From Bordetella parapertussis (GTDB taxonomy: Bacteria > Pseudomonadota > Gammaproteobacteria > Burkholderiales > Burkholderiaceae_C), in contig CAMDKD010000009.1 in assembly GCA_945901125.1 (NCBI GenBank), positions 1 to 64,000 on the forward strand: DNA of 64,000 nt, given 5' to 3'. Shown here one piece after another: positions 7,440 to 17,784 of the stretch. Below the pieces are notes generated by a model. It saw only the letters and a program-made list of their open reading frames with translations. It searched no databases and was not told the origin of the DNA. How positions within the stretch are numbered: position 1 is the stretch's first letter; every line of letters begins with the position of its first letter. The position numbers and the translations under genes are program-made.

Positions 7440-8660
7440 TTAGTGAGCAGCCCATTGGATGGTGCTGATGTCAATGCCTTCTTTGTACATATCCCACAGT
7501 GGGCTGAGGTCACGCAATTTGCTGACGTTCAGGCGAATGGTGGAAATGGCGAAGTCAATTTCTTCTTCGGTGGAATAACGCCCCACTGTCATGCGCAAAC
7601 TGCTGTGCGCCAACTCGTCGCTGCGGCCCAAGGCGCGCAACACATAGCTGGGCTCCAGGCTGGCCGAGGTACAGGCCGAACCGGATGAAACCGCCAGGCC
7701 TTTGATGCCCATGATGAGGGACTCGCCTTCGACGTAGTTGAAGCTGATGTTCAGGTTGTGCGGCACACGCCGTGTGAGGTGACCGTTGATGAATACTTGC
7801 TCTATGTCTTTCAACCCGTTGAGCAGGCGCTGCGACAAATGTCTGGCCTTGGCAATGTCTTGCGCCATTTCCAGCTTGGCGATGCGAAAAGCCTCGCCCA
7901 TGCCGACGCACTGGTGCGTGGGCAAGGTGCCGCTGCGCATGCCGCGCTCGTGACCGCCGCCGTGCATTTGCGCTTCCAGGCGCACGCGAGGTTTGCGGCG
8001 CACGTACAAAGCGCCAAGGCCTTTAGGGCCATAGGTTTTGTGCGAGGCCAGGCTCATCAAATCGACAGGAAGTTCAGCCAAATTGATGTCTACCTTGCCA
8101 GTGGATTGCGCGGCATCCACGTGAAAGATGATGCCTTTTTCACGACACATATTGCCGATGGCGACGATGTCTTGAATGACACCAATTTCATTGTTCACAT
8201 GCATGACGCTGATCAGCGATGTGTCGGGGCGGATGGCGTCTTTCAGTTTGTTCAAGTCGAGCAAACCATCTTCCTGCACGTCCATGTAAGTGACTTCAAA
8301 ACCCTGGCGCTCGAGTTCACGCATGGTGTCGAGCACGGCTTTGTGCTCGGTTTTCACGGTGATCAGGTGCTTGCCTTTGGTTTTGTAAAACTGCGCTGCG
8401 CCTTTGATGGCCAGGTTGTTGGACTCGGTAGCACCCGATGTCCAGACGATTTCGCGCGGGTCGGCGCCAATCAGATCAGCCACTTGCACACGCGCTTTTT
8501 CAACCGCTTCTTCGGCTTCCCAACCCCAGGCGTGACTGCGCGAAGCCGGATTACCGAAGTGTTCGCGCAACCAGGGAATCATGGCGTCGACCACGCGGTC
8601 GTCACACGGATTGGTGGAAGAGTAGTCCAGGTAAATCGGGAAATGCGGCGTCATGTCCAT
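7440..8660 (-). CDS. iscS: Cysteine desulfurase IscS
   Basis: A PLP-dependent desulfurase (406 residues from the ATG at 8660) that takes sulfur from cysteine for Fe-S clusters and tRNA thiolation. The PLP lysine is in LASHKTYGPKG and the active-site Cys loop is SSGSACTSASLEPSY. Start choice: a TTG at 8672 overlaps the iscR stop, but the ATG at 8660 (MDMTPHFPIYLDY) matches family starts. Oddity: the normally strict N-terminal DYSATTPVDPR reads DYSSTNPCDDR here, with three substitutions and an extra Cys. All other family motifs are intact. Confidence 0.96.
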   Translation of the reverse strand: MDMTPHFPIYLDYSSTNPCDDRVVDAMIPWLREHFGNPASRSHAWGWEAEEAVEKARVQVADLIGADPREIVWTSGATESNNLAIKGAAQFYKTKGKHLITVKTEHKAVLDTMRELERQGFEVTYMDVQEDGLLDLNKLKDAIRPDTSLISVMHVNNEIGVIQDIVAIGNMCREKGIIFHVDAAQSTGKVDINLAELPVDLMSLASHKTYGPKGLGALYVRRKPRVRLEAQMHGGGHERGMRSGTLPTHQCVGMGEAFRIAKLEMAQDIAKARHLSQRLLNGLKDIEQVFINGHLTRRVPHNLNISFNYVEGESLIMGIKGLAVSSGSACTSASLEPSYVLRALGRSDELAHSSLRMTVGRYSTEEEIDFAISTIRLNVSKLRDLSPLWDMYKEGIDISTIQWAAH

Positions 8661-8668
8661 GGTGTCAC

Positions 8669-9205
8669 TCAACCTTTGACGAATGCATTGCCTAAGGCGA
8701 ACACAGAGTTCGGTGCGTTCACGCGTATAGGTTTGACCACCGGCCCGGTCGTGATGGATCGTTTCATCATGGGCTTGTCTTCAATTTGCAGGCCTTTGGC
8801 CAGTTGGTCGTCAACCAGTTTTTGCAGATTGACCGAGTTCAGGAAGTCGATCATGCGCTGGTTCAATGAGGTCCAAAGTTCGTGCGTCATGCAGCGACCG
8901 GTCTCGCCCAGGCAGTTTTCCTTGCCGGCGCAATGCGTGGCGTCGATGGGTTCGTCCACCGACAAAATGATGTCGGCGACAGAAATTTCATTGGCTTTGC
9001 GGCCAAGCGTGTAGCCGCCGCCGGGGCCACGGGTGGACTCGACCAGGTTGTGGCGGCGCAATTTGCCGAACAATTGCTCGAGGTAAGACAGGGAAATCTG
9101 CTGGCGCTGGCTGATGGCAGCCAGGGTGACCGGCCCGTTGTTCTGGCGCAAAGCCAGGTCAATCATGGCGGTGACAGCGAAACGGCCTTTGGTGGTGAGA
9201 CGCAT
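8669..9205 (-). CDS. iscR: Fe-S responsive transcriptional regulator IscR
   Basis: A 178-residue Rrf2-family repressor of the isc operon. The N-terminal winged HTH includes QRQQISLSYLEQLFGKLR (about residues 34-51). The cluster ligands Cys92, Cys98 and Cys105 are in the loop HCAGKENCLGETGRC. When it holds a [2Fe-2S] cluster the protein represses its own operon. Start ATG at 9205 with a CAGGAG ribosome site. The C-terminal tail of about 35 residues is longer than in E. coli. It is first gene of the operon; two candidate IscR sites lie just upstream. Confidence 0.97.
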   Translation of the reverse strand: MRLTTKGRFAVTAMIDLALRQNNGPVTLAAISQRQQISLSYLEQLFGKLRRHNLVESTRGPGGGYTLGRKANEISVADIILSVDEPIDATHCAGKENCLGETGRCMTHELWTSLNQRMIDFLNSVNLQKLVDDQLAKGLQIEDKPMMKRSITTGPVVKPIRVNAPNSVFALGNAFVKG

Positions 9206-9224
9206 AAAAACTCCTGTAAAGCTG

Positions 9225-9281
9225 CTTTGTCGACTGGATTAGTCAACTATAACACAAGACCAAACGATTTAGTCAGGTAAT
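9225..9281 (-). promoter_or_regulatory. isc operon promoter with two IscR type-1-like sites
   Basis: On the minus strand GTTGACTAATCCAGTCGAC (within 9227-9250) closely matches the type-1 IscR motif, roughly ATAGTTGACT with AGTCGAC. A second, half-matching site with ACCTGACTAAATCG lies at 9259-9281. A -10-like TATAGT falls inside the first site (near 9246-9251). This places IscR directly over the promoter, consistent with autorepression. Confidence 0.7.
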
Positions 9282-9300
9282 AGCCCCAAACCGCCTGTAC

Positions 9301-11394
<2,094 letters not shown>

Positions 11395-11525
11395 GTACCG
11401 ACTTTGAAAGGACGATCCGGCACGCACATGCGAACCGCTAAAATCGTTGCCAAACCGCTAAGCCTAACGCAGTCTGCGCTGTTTGATCCCGCCCCTGCTT
11501 TTTCCCCTTTCTTCAAGGACTGACG

Positions 11526-12725
11526 ATGTCTCTTTTTTCTGCCGTAGAAATGGCACCCCGCGACCCTATTCTGGGCTTGAATGAACAATTTGCGGCGGAT
11601 ACAGCGCCGATCAAAGTCAACCTCGGTGTCGGCGTGTATTTCAACGACCAGGGCAAGCTGCCCCTGCTGGAATGTGTGCAACAAGCAGAACACACCATGA
11701 TGGCCAAACCCGCTGCGCGCGGCTACCTGCCCATCGACGGTATCGCCGCCTACGACACCGCGGTCAAAGGTCTGGTGTTCGGCGCTGATTCCGAAGCCGT
11801 CAAGTCCAACCGGGTCGCCACCGTGCAAGCCTTGGGCGGCACCGGTGGTTTGAAAATCGGTGCAGACTTTTTAAAGAAACTCAACCCCGCAGCCAAGGTG
11901 TTGATCAGCGACCCGAGTTGGGAAAACCACCGCGCACTGTTCTCATCCGCCGGTTTCAACGTCGAGACTTATGCGTATTACGACGCTGCCGCGCGCGGAG
12001 TGAATTTCCAAGGCATGCTCGGCAGCCTGAACGCCGCCGCTCCGGGCACCATCATCGTGTTGCACGCTTGCTGCCACAACCCCACCGGCTACGACATCAC
12101 GCCTGAGCAATGGGACAAAGTGGTCGATGCGGTGAAAGCGCGTGAACTCACCGCGTTTTTGGACATGGCTTACCAAGGCTTTGGCCACGGCATCGCGGAA
12201 GACGGCGCGGTCATAGACAAGTTCGTCAAAGCCGGTTTGAATTTTCTGGTCGCTACCTCGTTTTCTAAAAGCTTTAGCTTGTACGGCGAACGCGTAGGCG
12301 CGCTGTCTGTGCTGTGCCAGTCTGCGGACGAAGCGGCGCGCGTCTTGTCGCAACTCAAAATCGTCATCCGCACTAACTATTCCAACCCGCCAACTCACGG
12401 CGGCGCAGTGGTCGCAGCCGTGTTGCAAAGCCCGGAATTGCGCCAACTGTGGGAAAAAGAACTCGGTGAGATGCGGGTGCGCATCAAAACCATGCGCCAA
12501 AGCCTGGTTGATGGTTTGAAAGCTGCCGGCATCAAAGAAGACATGAGTTTCATCACCCGCCAGATCGGCATGTTCAGCTATTCAGGTTTGAGCAAAGACC
12601 AAATGCTGCGCCTGCGCTCGGAGTTCGGCGTCTACGGCACCGACACAGGCCGCATGTGTGTGGCCGCCTTGAACAGCCAGAACATCGGCCACGTGTGTCA
12701 AGCGATTGCCACCGTTTTGAAATAG
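11526..12725 (+). CDS. Aromatic / aspartate aminotransferase
   Basis: A class I PLP-dependent aminotransferase of 399 residues, the normal length for AspC/TyrB. The PLP lysine is in ATSFSKSFSLYGERVGAL, the Asp that binds the pyridine nitrogen is in FLDMAYQGFGHG, and the substrate Arg is near the C terminus (TDTGRMCVAAL). The family transfers amino groups between aspartate or aromatic amino acids and 2-oxoglutarate. Whether this copy prefers aspartate or tyrosine/phenylalanine cannot be told from the sequence. The start ATG at 11526 follows AAGGA. It is followed after 9 bases by a haloacid dehalogenase, suggesting co-transcription. Confidence 0.93.
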   Translation: MSLFSAVEMAPRDPILGLNEQFAADTAPIKVNLGVGVYFNDQGKLPLLECVQQAEHTMMAKPAARGYLPIDGIAAYDTAVKGLVFGADSEAVKSNRVATVQALGGTGGLKIGADFLKKLNPAAKVLISDPSWENHRALFSSAGFNVETYAYYDAAARGVNFQGMLGSLNAAAPGTIIVLHACCHNPTGYDITPEQWDKVVDAVKARELTAFLDMAYQGFGHGIAEDGAVIDKFVKAGLNFLVATSFSKSFSLYGERVGALSVLCQSADEAARVLSQLKIVIRTNYSNPPTHGGAVVAAVLQSPELRQLWEKELGEMRVRIKTMRQSLVDGLKAAGIKEDMSFITRQIGMFSYSGLSKDQMLRLRSEFGVYGTDTGRMCVAALNSQNIGHVCQAIATVLK

Positions 12726-12734
12726 GCGGACAAC

Positions 12735-13439
12735 ATGGCCACCAAAGCACTGATTTTTGACGTATTCGGCACCTTGGTCGACTGGCGCAGCAGCATTGCG
12801 CACGAGGCCCAAAGCCTGTTGTCGCCGCTTGGCCTGACAACCGACTGGCACGCCTTCGCAGACGACTGGCGCAACGAGTACCAGCCTGCCATGGAAAAAG
12901 TGCGCAGCGGTCAGCGCGGCTTTTGCAAGCTGGACGAATTGCACAGGGGCAATCTGGACATCGTGCTTGAACGCCTGGGCTGGCATCAGGTGAACGAAGC
13001 CACACGTCAACAACTGAACCTGGGCTGGCACCGCTTAGAGCAATGGGCGGATGTGGAACGGGGGCTGGCGCGGCTGCGGCAAAAGTTTGTGCTGGCGCCC
13101 TGCTCTAACGGCCACATCGGTTTGATGGTCAACCTGGCCCGACACAATCGCTGGCACTGGGACGCGATCACCGGCGCGGAAATCGCGCGCGACTACAAAC
13201 CGCAAGCCATCGTCTACCAAGCTTCTGCCGCTGCGCTTGGCTTTTTGTCCGAAGAAACCATGATGGTGGCCGCGCATTCAGACGATTTGACCGCCGCAGC
13301 GCGCGCCGGTCTGAAAACCGCGTTCATCTCCCGACCCGACGAACACGGCCCGGGCTTGGGCGAATCTGTCGCTAAATCACCTATGGATTATTCAGCCGCT
13401 GACCTGATGGACTTGGCGACGCAACTGGGCTGCGCTTAA
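12735..13439 (+). CDS. Haloacid dehalogenase, type II
   Basis: A 234-residue HAD-superfamily protein of the L-2-haloacid dehalogenase branch. The nucleophile Asp9 is in FDVFGT, motif II Ser/Asn is in APCSNGH, the motif III Lys is in RDYKPQ, and the motif IV acidic pair is in AAHSDDL. The type II signature (no large cap, characteristic W-R-Y residues such as WRNEY) fits hydrolysis of 2-haloacids to hydroxyacids, but many annotated members have unknown substrates. It is close behind the aminotransferase. A second paralog lies at 47364-48050. Confidence 0.88.
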   Translation: MATKALIFDVFGTLVDWRSSIAHEAQSLLSPLGLTTDWHAFADDWRNEYQPAMEKVRSGQRGFCKLDELHRGNLDIVLERLGWHQVNEATRQQLNLGWHRLEQWADVERGLARLRQKFVLAPCSNGHIGLMVNLARHNRWHWDAITGAEIARDYKPQAIVYQASAAALGFLSEETMMVAAHSDDLTAAARAGLKTAFISRPDEHGPGLGESVAKSPMDYSAADLMDLATQLGCA

Positions 13440-13468
13440 AGCCTTGTTGAGCTGCGCGGTTTGAATCC

Positions 13469-14323
13469 TCAGACACTGTCCCAGACCACCGAACGCATGG
13501 CAATCGAGCCTAGCTGAAAACCGGTGTTGAAATAACTCACCGTGTCTTTATCCGAGGCTGCACCCGCCGCGTAAAGCAAAGGCAAGAAATGCTCGAAGCT
13601 AGGGTGTGCCAAGCTTGCCTCCTGGCCGCGCTGCTGGAAATCCACCAGTGCTTCGCGCTCTCCCGCAGAAATGCGTGCAGCCACCCAGTCATCAAAACTT
13701 CGCGCCCAGTCCAGCGCCTCTTGGCTGCCCATGCGCATTTGCAGCGCGGGCAAGTTGTGCACTGTGTTGCCGCTGGTGACGATCAACACGCCTTGGCGTC
13801 TCAGGTTTTGCAATTGGCGTCCGACAGCAAAGTGATCGGCAATGGGGCGCGTATAGTCCATGCTGAGTTGCAGCACCGGAATCTGCGCCGACGGGAACAT
13901 GGGTTTAAGCACCGACCAGCTGCCGTGGTCCAGCCCCCAATCGTTGCTTAAGCTCACCTCGGCGCCGTCAGGTGCAGGGCTGAGCAAACCGGCAATGGCT
14001 TGGGCGGCGGCGGGGTCGCCGGGCGCAGGGTACTGCTGGTCGAACAAAGCCTGAGGGAAACCGCCGAAATCGTGAATGGTGCGGGGGTTTTCATTGGCAG
14101 TGATCTGCCAGCCAGTGGTCAGCCAATGCGCCGACACACACACAATCAAGCGGGGCAAGGCCCAGCGCTGCCCAGGGCCGAACTGCAAGCCCATTTCCGC
14201 CCAACTGCGGTGAAATTCGTTGTCTTCGATGGCGTTCATAGGGCTGCCGTGGCCTAAAAACAGGACTGGCAGCGGTTTTTCGGCGTCAGCAGCGCCACTC
14301 AGTGACAAAGTTTGTTGATTCAA
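13469..14323 (-). CDS. YgiD-type extradiol ring-cleavage dioxygenase (4,5-DOPA dioxygenase family)
   Basis: A 284-residue member of the LigB superfamily, YgiD/DODA branch. Metal-binding and catalytic positions are visible: FLGHGSPMNAI at the N terminus, CVSAHWLT, NDWGLDHGSW and TSGNTVHNL. These enzymes hold one divalent metal and open catechol rings such as DOPA; the physiological substrate of bacterial members is uncertain. Read leftward, it converges with the dehalogenase gene with a 29-base gap. The start ATG at 14323 is the first in frame; the extra N-terminal residues before PVLFLGHGSP could mean a later start. Confidence 0.9.
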   Translation of the reverse strand: MNQQTLSLSGAADAEKPLPVLFLGHGSPMNAIEDNEFHRSWAEMGLQFGPGQRWALPRLIVCVSAHWLTTGWQITANENPRTIHDFGGFPQALFDQQYPAPGDPAAAQAIAGLLSPAPDGAEVSLSNDWGLDHGSWSVLKPMFPSAQIPVLQLSMDYTRPIADHFAVGRQLQNLRRQGVLIVTSGNTVHNLPALQMRMGSQEALDWARSFDDWVAARISAGEREALVDFQQRGQEASLAHPSFEHFLPLLYAAGAASDKDTVSYFNTGFQLGSIAMRSVVWDSV

Positions 14324-14423
14324 TCAGTAACTCCCCGGGTTGCCGTCATTTTGTAGCCCAAGCCATACGGGCAGCTTGCACAAGTGACAGCGCGTCAGCA
14401 AGAAATGCATTTCAGCTGTTATA

Positions 14424-14434
14424 TTGCACTGCAA
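14424..14434. promoter_or_regulatory. TTGCACTGCAA palindrome upstream of phaZ
   Basis: A perfect 5+1+5 palindrome, 25 bases before the phaZ start and just after TTATAT. It resembles the TGC/GCA repeats bound by the PHA-responsive repressor PhaR. Assignment to PhaR is inference; no phaR gene is in the window. Confidence 0.4.
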
Positions 14435-14458
14435 CAAACACATAGTGAGGTCACAGCC

Positions 14459-15829
14459 ATGCTTTACCAATTCTATGAAGCCCAACGGGCAATGATGGAA
14501 CCCTTCGCGGAGTTCGCGCTTGCCTCGTCCAAGATGCTGGCCAATCCAGTTTCTCCCTTGGCGCAAAACCCCTTGATGCAACGCATTTCAGCGTCTTACG
14601 ACCTGATGTACCGCTTGGGCAAGGACTATGTCAAACCGGCCTTCGGCATCCACTCCGTGCACATACACGGCTCGGATGTGGCGGTGCAAGAGCACATCGA
14701 AGTCAGCAAACCGTTTTGCGATCTGCTGCGTTTCAAGCGCTTCAGCGATAACGCCGACACCCTCAATAGCTTGCATGAGATGCCGGCTGTTCTGGTGGTA
14801 GCACCCCTCTCCGGCCACTACGCCACGCTGTTGCGCGATACCGTGCGCCAGCTGTTGAAAGACCACAAGGTTTACATCACCGACTGGAAAAACGCCCGCC
14901 TGGTGCCTTTGAGCGAAGGTGAATTCCACCTGGACGACTACATCAACTATGTGCAGGAATTCATACGCCACATACAAGCTACGCAAGGCCATTGCCACGT
15001 GATCAGCGTCTGCCAGCCGACCGTGCCGGTGCTGGCTGCTGTGTCGCTGATGGCCAGCCGTGATGAAACATTGCCGCTCAGCATGACCATGATGGGCGGC
15101 CCGATCGACGCGACCAAATCGCCGACCGCCGTCAACAACCTGGCCATGAACAAAAGCTACGACTGGTTCGAGAACAACGTGATTTACCGGGTACCTGCCA
15201 ATTTCCCCGGTGCGGGCCGTCGCGTTTACCCCGGCTTTTTGCAGCATTCGGGGTTTGTGGCGATGAACCCTGACCGGCACATGAACAGCCATTACGACTA
15301 CTTCAAAGACCTGATCAAAGGTGACGACGCCAGCGCCGATCAACACCGCCAGTTCTACGACGAGTACAACGCTGTGCTGGACATGGATGCCGACTATTAC
15401 CTGGAAACCATTGCCACGGTGTTTCAGGATTTCAAACTCGTGCACGGCACCTGGGACGTGCGCTCAGAGTCGGGCGAGATCGAGCGCGTGCGCCCGCAAG
15501 ACATCACCGGTTGCGGTTTGTTGACTGTCGAAGGCGAGCTCGACGACATCTCCGGCTCGGGCCAGACCAAAGCGGCCTTGAAGCTTTGCTCAGGCATTCC
15601 AACCAGCGACAAACACCACTTTGAGGTCAAAGGTGCCGGCCACTACGGTATCTTCAGCGGTCGGCGTTGGCGCGATTTGGTTTATCCGGAAATCGTGGCT
15701 TTCATACAAGCGCATCACCCTAAGGCCAAAAAAGCAGCTGCGAAAAAACCTGCGGCCAAAGCCATAGGTAAAACCGTCAGCAAAAGCAAAACTGCAACTG
15801 TCGGCAGTCGACGCCGCGCGACTGCCTGA
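14459..15829 (+). CDS. phaZ: Intracellular polyhydroxyalkanoate depolymerase with Lys/Ala-rich tail
   Basis: A 456-residue depolymerase that mobilises stored PHA granules. The N terminus (MLYQFYEAQRAMMEP) is the family signature, so I chose the ATG at 14459 and rejected an in-frame extension to 14384. The alpha/beta-hydrolase core includes HVISVCQPTVPVLAAV, where the usual nucleophile Ser/Cys is Cys, as in R. eutropha-type PhaZa. The late catalytic His is in VKGAGHYGIFSGRRW. After the core the last 37 residues are almost pure Lys/Ala/Ser/Arg (AAAKKPAAKAIGKTVSK), like the DNA-binding tails of PhaM or histone-like proteins. An RnfB-like gene follows after 5 bases. Confidence 0.93.
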   Translation: MLYQFYEAQRAMMEPFAEFALASSKMLANPVSPLAQNPLMQRISASYDLMYRLGKDYVKPAFGIHSVHIHGSDVAVQEHIEVSKPFCDLLRFKRFSDNADTLNSLHEMPAVLVVAPLSGHYATLLRDTVRQLLKDHKVYITDWKNARLVPLSEGEFHLDDYINYVQEFIRHIQATQGHCHVISVCQPTVPVLAAVSLMASRDETLPLSMTMMGGPIDATKSPTAVNNLAMNKSYDWFENNVIYRVPANFPGAGRRVYPGFLQHSGFVAMNPDRHMNSHYDYFKDLIKGDDASADQHRQFYDEYNAVLDMDADYYLETIATVFQDFKLVHGTWDVRSESGEIERVRPQDITGCGLLTVEGELDDISGSGQTKAALKLCSGIPTSDKHHFEVKGAGHYGIFSGRRWRDLVYPEIVAFIQAHHPKAKKAAAKKPAAKAIGKTVSKSKTATVGSRRRATA

Positions 15830-15834
15830 ATGCA

Positions 15835-16431
15835 GTGACGCTTTCATTGCGCATTCTGGAGGTATTGCCGCAGACGCAATGCACGCGTTGCGGCTACCCG
15901 GATTGCGCGGCTTATGCGCACGCCATCGCCGATGGCAAAGCCTCCATCAACCAATGCCCGCCCGGCGGCGATGAAGGCATACACCGCCTGGCTGCGGTGA
16001 CCTCTCAGGCCTATCTGCCTCTTAACCCGGATAACGGCGTGCAAGCCCCGCGCAGCGTGGTTTGGATAGACGAAAACTGGTGCATAGGCTGCACTTTGTG
16101 TATTGATGCCTGCCCGGTCGACGCCATCATTGGCACGCACAAACGCATGCATACCGTGATTGAGGCCGAATGCACAGGTTGCGAGCTGTGCCTGCCGGTG
16201 TGTCCGGTCGATTGCATGCTGCTTGAAAACGTCAGTGGCGAGGCTACTGGCTGGGATGCATGGAGTGCGGCATCAGCCGACAAAGCACGTAAGCGTTTTG
16301 CCGATAGACAAGCGCGTTTGGCTGCCCTTCCTTTAGCTGTCGCACCCGCACTGCCTGAGACGCACAAACAAAGCCGGGTACAGGCTGCGCTGGCACGGGC
16401 TAAGGCGCAAACGGCTAACTCAGAGGATTGA
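15835..16431 (+). CDS. RnfB-like ferredoxin (stand-alone electron transport complex subunit B)
   Basis: A 198-residue iron-sulfur protein. An N-terminal 4Fe-4S domain has Cys16, Cys19, Cys24 and Cys41 (QCTRCGYPDC). Two ferredoxin repeats follow: WCIGCTLCIDACPVD and CTGCELCLPVCPVD. The architecture is that of RnfB/RsxB, but the usual N-terminal membrane helix is missing and no other rnf genes are nearby, as in the stand-alone RnfB proteins of Burkholderiales. The tail (about residues 140-198) is Ala/Arg rich. The GTG start at 15835 is 5 bases after the phaZ stop, so co-translation is likely. Confidence 0.85.
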   Translation: MTLSLRILEVLPQTQCTRCGYPDCAAYAHAIADGKASINQCPPGGDEGIHRLAAVTSQAYLPLNPDNGVQAPRSVVWIDENWCIGCTLCIDACPVDAIIGTHKRMHTVIEAECTGCELCLPVCPVDCMLLENVSGEATGWDAWSAASADKARKRFADRQARLAALPLAVAPALPETHKQSRVQAALARAKAQTANSED

Positions 16432-16463
16432 ATAAGCTCACTGGCCGCTCATAGGCCATGGCT

Positions 16464-16964
16464 TTAATGGCTATCTGCTGCCAACGCCGCAAATGCATTG
16501 ACCACTTCGGGCGGCGCTTGCACCAACTCAATCAACACCCCTTCGCCGCTGATAGGAAATTCGTCATTGCCTTTGGGGTGAACAAAACAAATATCAAAAC
16601 CGGCAGCACCTGTGCGAATACCGCCCGGCGCAAAACGCAAACCTTGTGCACTCAGCCATTGCACCGCCTCGGGCAATTTGTCTATCCACAAACCGATGTG
16701 GTTCAAAGGCGTAGTGTGCACCGCCGGTTTTTTGTCTAAGTCCAGCGGTTGCATCAAATCGACTTCGACCTTGAACGGGCCGCTACCGATGGCGCAGATG
16801 TCTTCATCGACGTTTTCGCGTTCTGAAGTGAATTGGCCGGTAACTTGCAAACCGAACAAATCAACCCAGAGTTTTTGCAAGGCCTTTTTATCGGTCGCGC
16901 CGATGGCGATTTGCTGGATGCCTAAAACCTTAAATGGGCGGGAGCTGTGGCTGTTGTTGGTCAT
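16464..16964 (-). CDS. VOC-family protein, candidate methylmalonyl-CoA epimerase
   Basis: A 166-residue vicinal oxygen chelate protein with two beta-alpha-beta-beta-beta modules. In module two a metal His is visible in LNHIGLWID and a Glu in VLIELVQAP. In module one the place of the usual first His is taken by Gln (VLGIQQIAIG). Annotated homologs are usually called glyoxalase-like. Its place at the end of the PccA/PccB/MeaB/mutase block suggests that it interconverts the methylmalonyl-CoA epimers, a step otherwise without a gene in this window. That is an inference from context. The start ATG at 16964 has an AAGGA ribosome site. Confidence 0.8.
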   Translation of the reverse strand: MTNNSHSSRPFKVLGIQQIAIGATDKKALQKLWVDLFGLQVTGQFTSERENVDEDICAIGSGPFKVEVDLMQPLDLDKKPAVHTTPLNHIGLWIDKLPEAVQWLSAQGLRFAPGGIRTGAAGFDICFVHPKGNDEFPISGEGVLIELVQAPPEVVNAFAALAADSH

Positions 16965-17010
16965 GTGTGTGTCCTTGGTTCATTCATTGGAAATGGCAAG
17001 CGTAAAAGTT

Positions 17011-17337
17011 TCATTTGGCGATTCCCAAAAATACAGCCAAGCCACGCTCGACCTGGGTCAACTGTTCTGCATTCACATGACCCAAAACAGATCCGATTTT
17101 TTCACGCTTGAGCGTCATGGCCTTGTCGATCATGATTTGGGAATTTTTTTCCAAGCCATTGATTGCAGAGGCTTGCACCGTTACCCGCAACAACGGCGCA
17201 TCAACCAAGGTGCTGGTGGTGAGCAAGACGGTGACGCTGGTGTGATTAGCAAAAAGCGGCGACTGAATCACCAACGCTGCCCGAGGTTTGCCAAAATCAC
17301 CCTGTATGGCAACTGCCACCAAATCCCCGCGCTGCAT
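17011..17337 (-). CDS. MazF/PemK-family toxin (predicted mRNA interferase)
   Basis: A 108-residue protein of the CcdB/PemK/MazF fold. It shows the N-terminal QRGDLVAVAIQGDFGKPRAA, the central LLTTST and the TLKREKIGSVLGHV region typical of mRNA interferases that cut RNA at short motifs. The first ATG (17337) overlaps the antitoxin stop as TGATG, so toxin follows antitoxin in a coupled pair. It has not been shown to be toxic here; the family usually is. It lies between the VOC gene and pccA, inside the propionyl-CoA block. Confidence 0.88.
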   Translation of the reverse strand: MQRGDLVAVAIQGDFGKPRAALVIQSPLFANHTSVTVLLTTSTLVDAPLLRVTVQASAINGLEKNSQIMIDKAMTLKREKIGSVLGHVNAEQLTQVERGLAVFLGIAK

Positions 17338-17558
17338 CAGGCCGTCCAGCCCTCTATGTCGGCCAAGCTTTCATTCATCAGCGCGTCCAGCGCTTCTGAA
17401 TCAAACTGATCGGCTGCAGCCACCAAATTAACTTGGCGCTCGCACTCTTTTGCAAAATCTGCAGGCCGTGTATCGGGCACCCAAATTTGTACAGGACGAA
17501 GACCGGCCTGGCGTAAAGCTTCGCGGTGTTTTTGAACCCGAATGTTGACAGCAACCAT
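17337..17558 (-). CDS. MazE-type antitoxin (DUF3018-like)
   Basis: A 73-residue antitoxin partner of the downstream toxin. It begins VAVNIRVQKHREALRQAGLRPVQIWVPDTR, the pattern of short antitoxins that sit before PemK/MazF toxins in proteobacteria. The acidic C-terminal half (SEALDALMNESLADIEGW) would wrap the toxin. The ATG at 17558 has an excellent AAGGAGG ribosome site. Two identical near-palindromes upstream look like its operators. Confidence 0.85.
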   Translation of the reverse strand: MVAVNIRVQKHREALRQAGLRPVQIWVPDTRPADFAKECERQVNLVAAADQFDSEALDALMNESLADIEGWTA

Positions 17559-17568
17559 GAAACCTCCT

Positions 17569-17612
17569 TGTTACATGCAACAGCTTATCAAAACTCAATG
17601 TTACATGCAACA
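17569..17612. promoter_or_regulatory. Two TGTTACATGCAACA operators and promoter of the MazEF-like module
   Basis: Two identical 14-bp near-palindromes, TGTTACATGCAACA, lie at 17569-17582 and 17599-17612, exactly 30 bp (about three DNA turns) apart. On the minus strand a TTGTTG -35 (in the distal copy) and TGATAA -10, 17 bases apart, fall between and over them. The proximal copy overlaps the expected transcription start. The layout is typical of antitoxin autoregulation. Confidence 0.75.
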
Positions 17613-17784
17613 AGTTTTCATCGCTTATTGGAACTCTACAATCACTTGCCAATGCCAAACGAGCCAAATTGATGCGTGCCTTTTCGATATGCCCACCGAG
17701 CCAATGACATCGTTCAGCGTTCTGCGACTGGTGTTCGTTTGCATTCTGAATTTCTTGCACTTTTAAATGCCCAGCATCGCTCGG

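Noticed and set aside
11469..11479. CGCAGTCTGCG palindrome between uvrB and the aminotransferase gene as an operator
   Set aside because: Too short and GC-rich to separate from chance, and it is not a LexA box.
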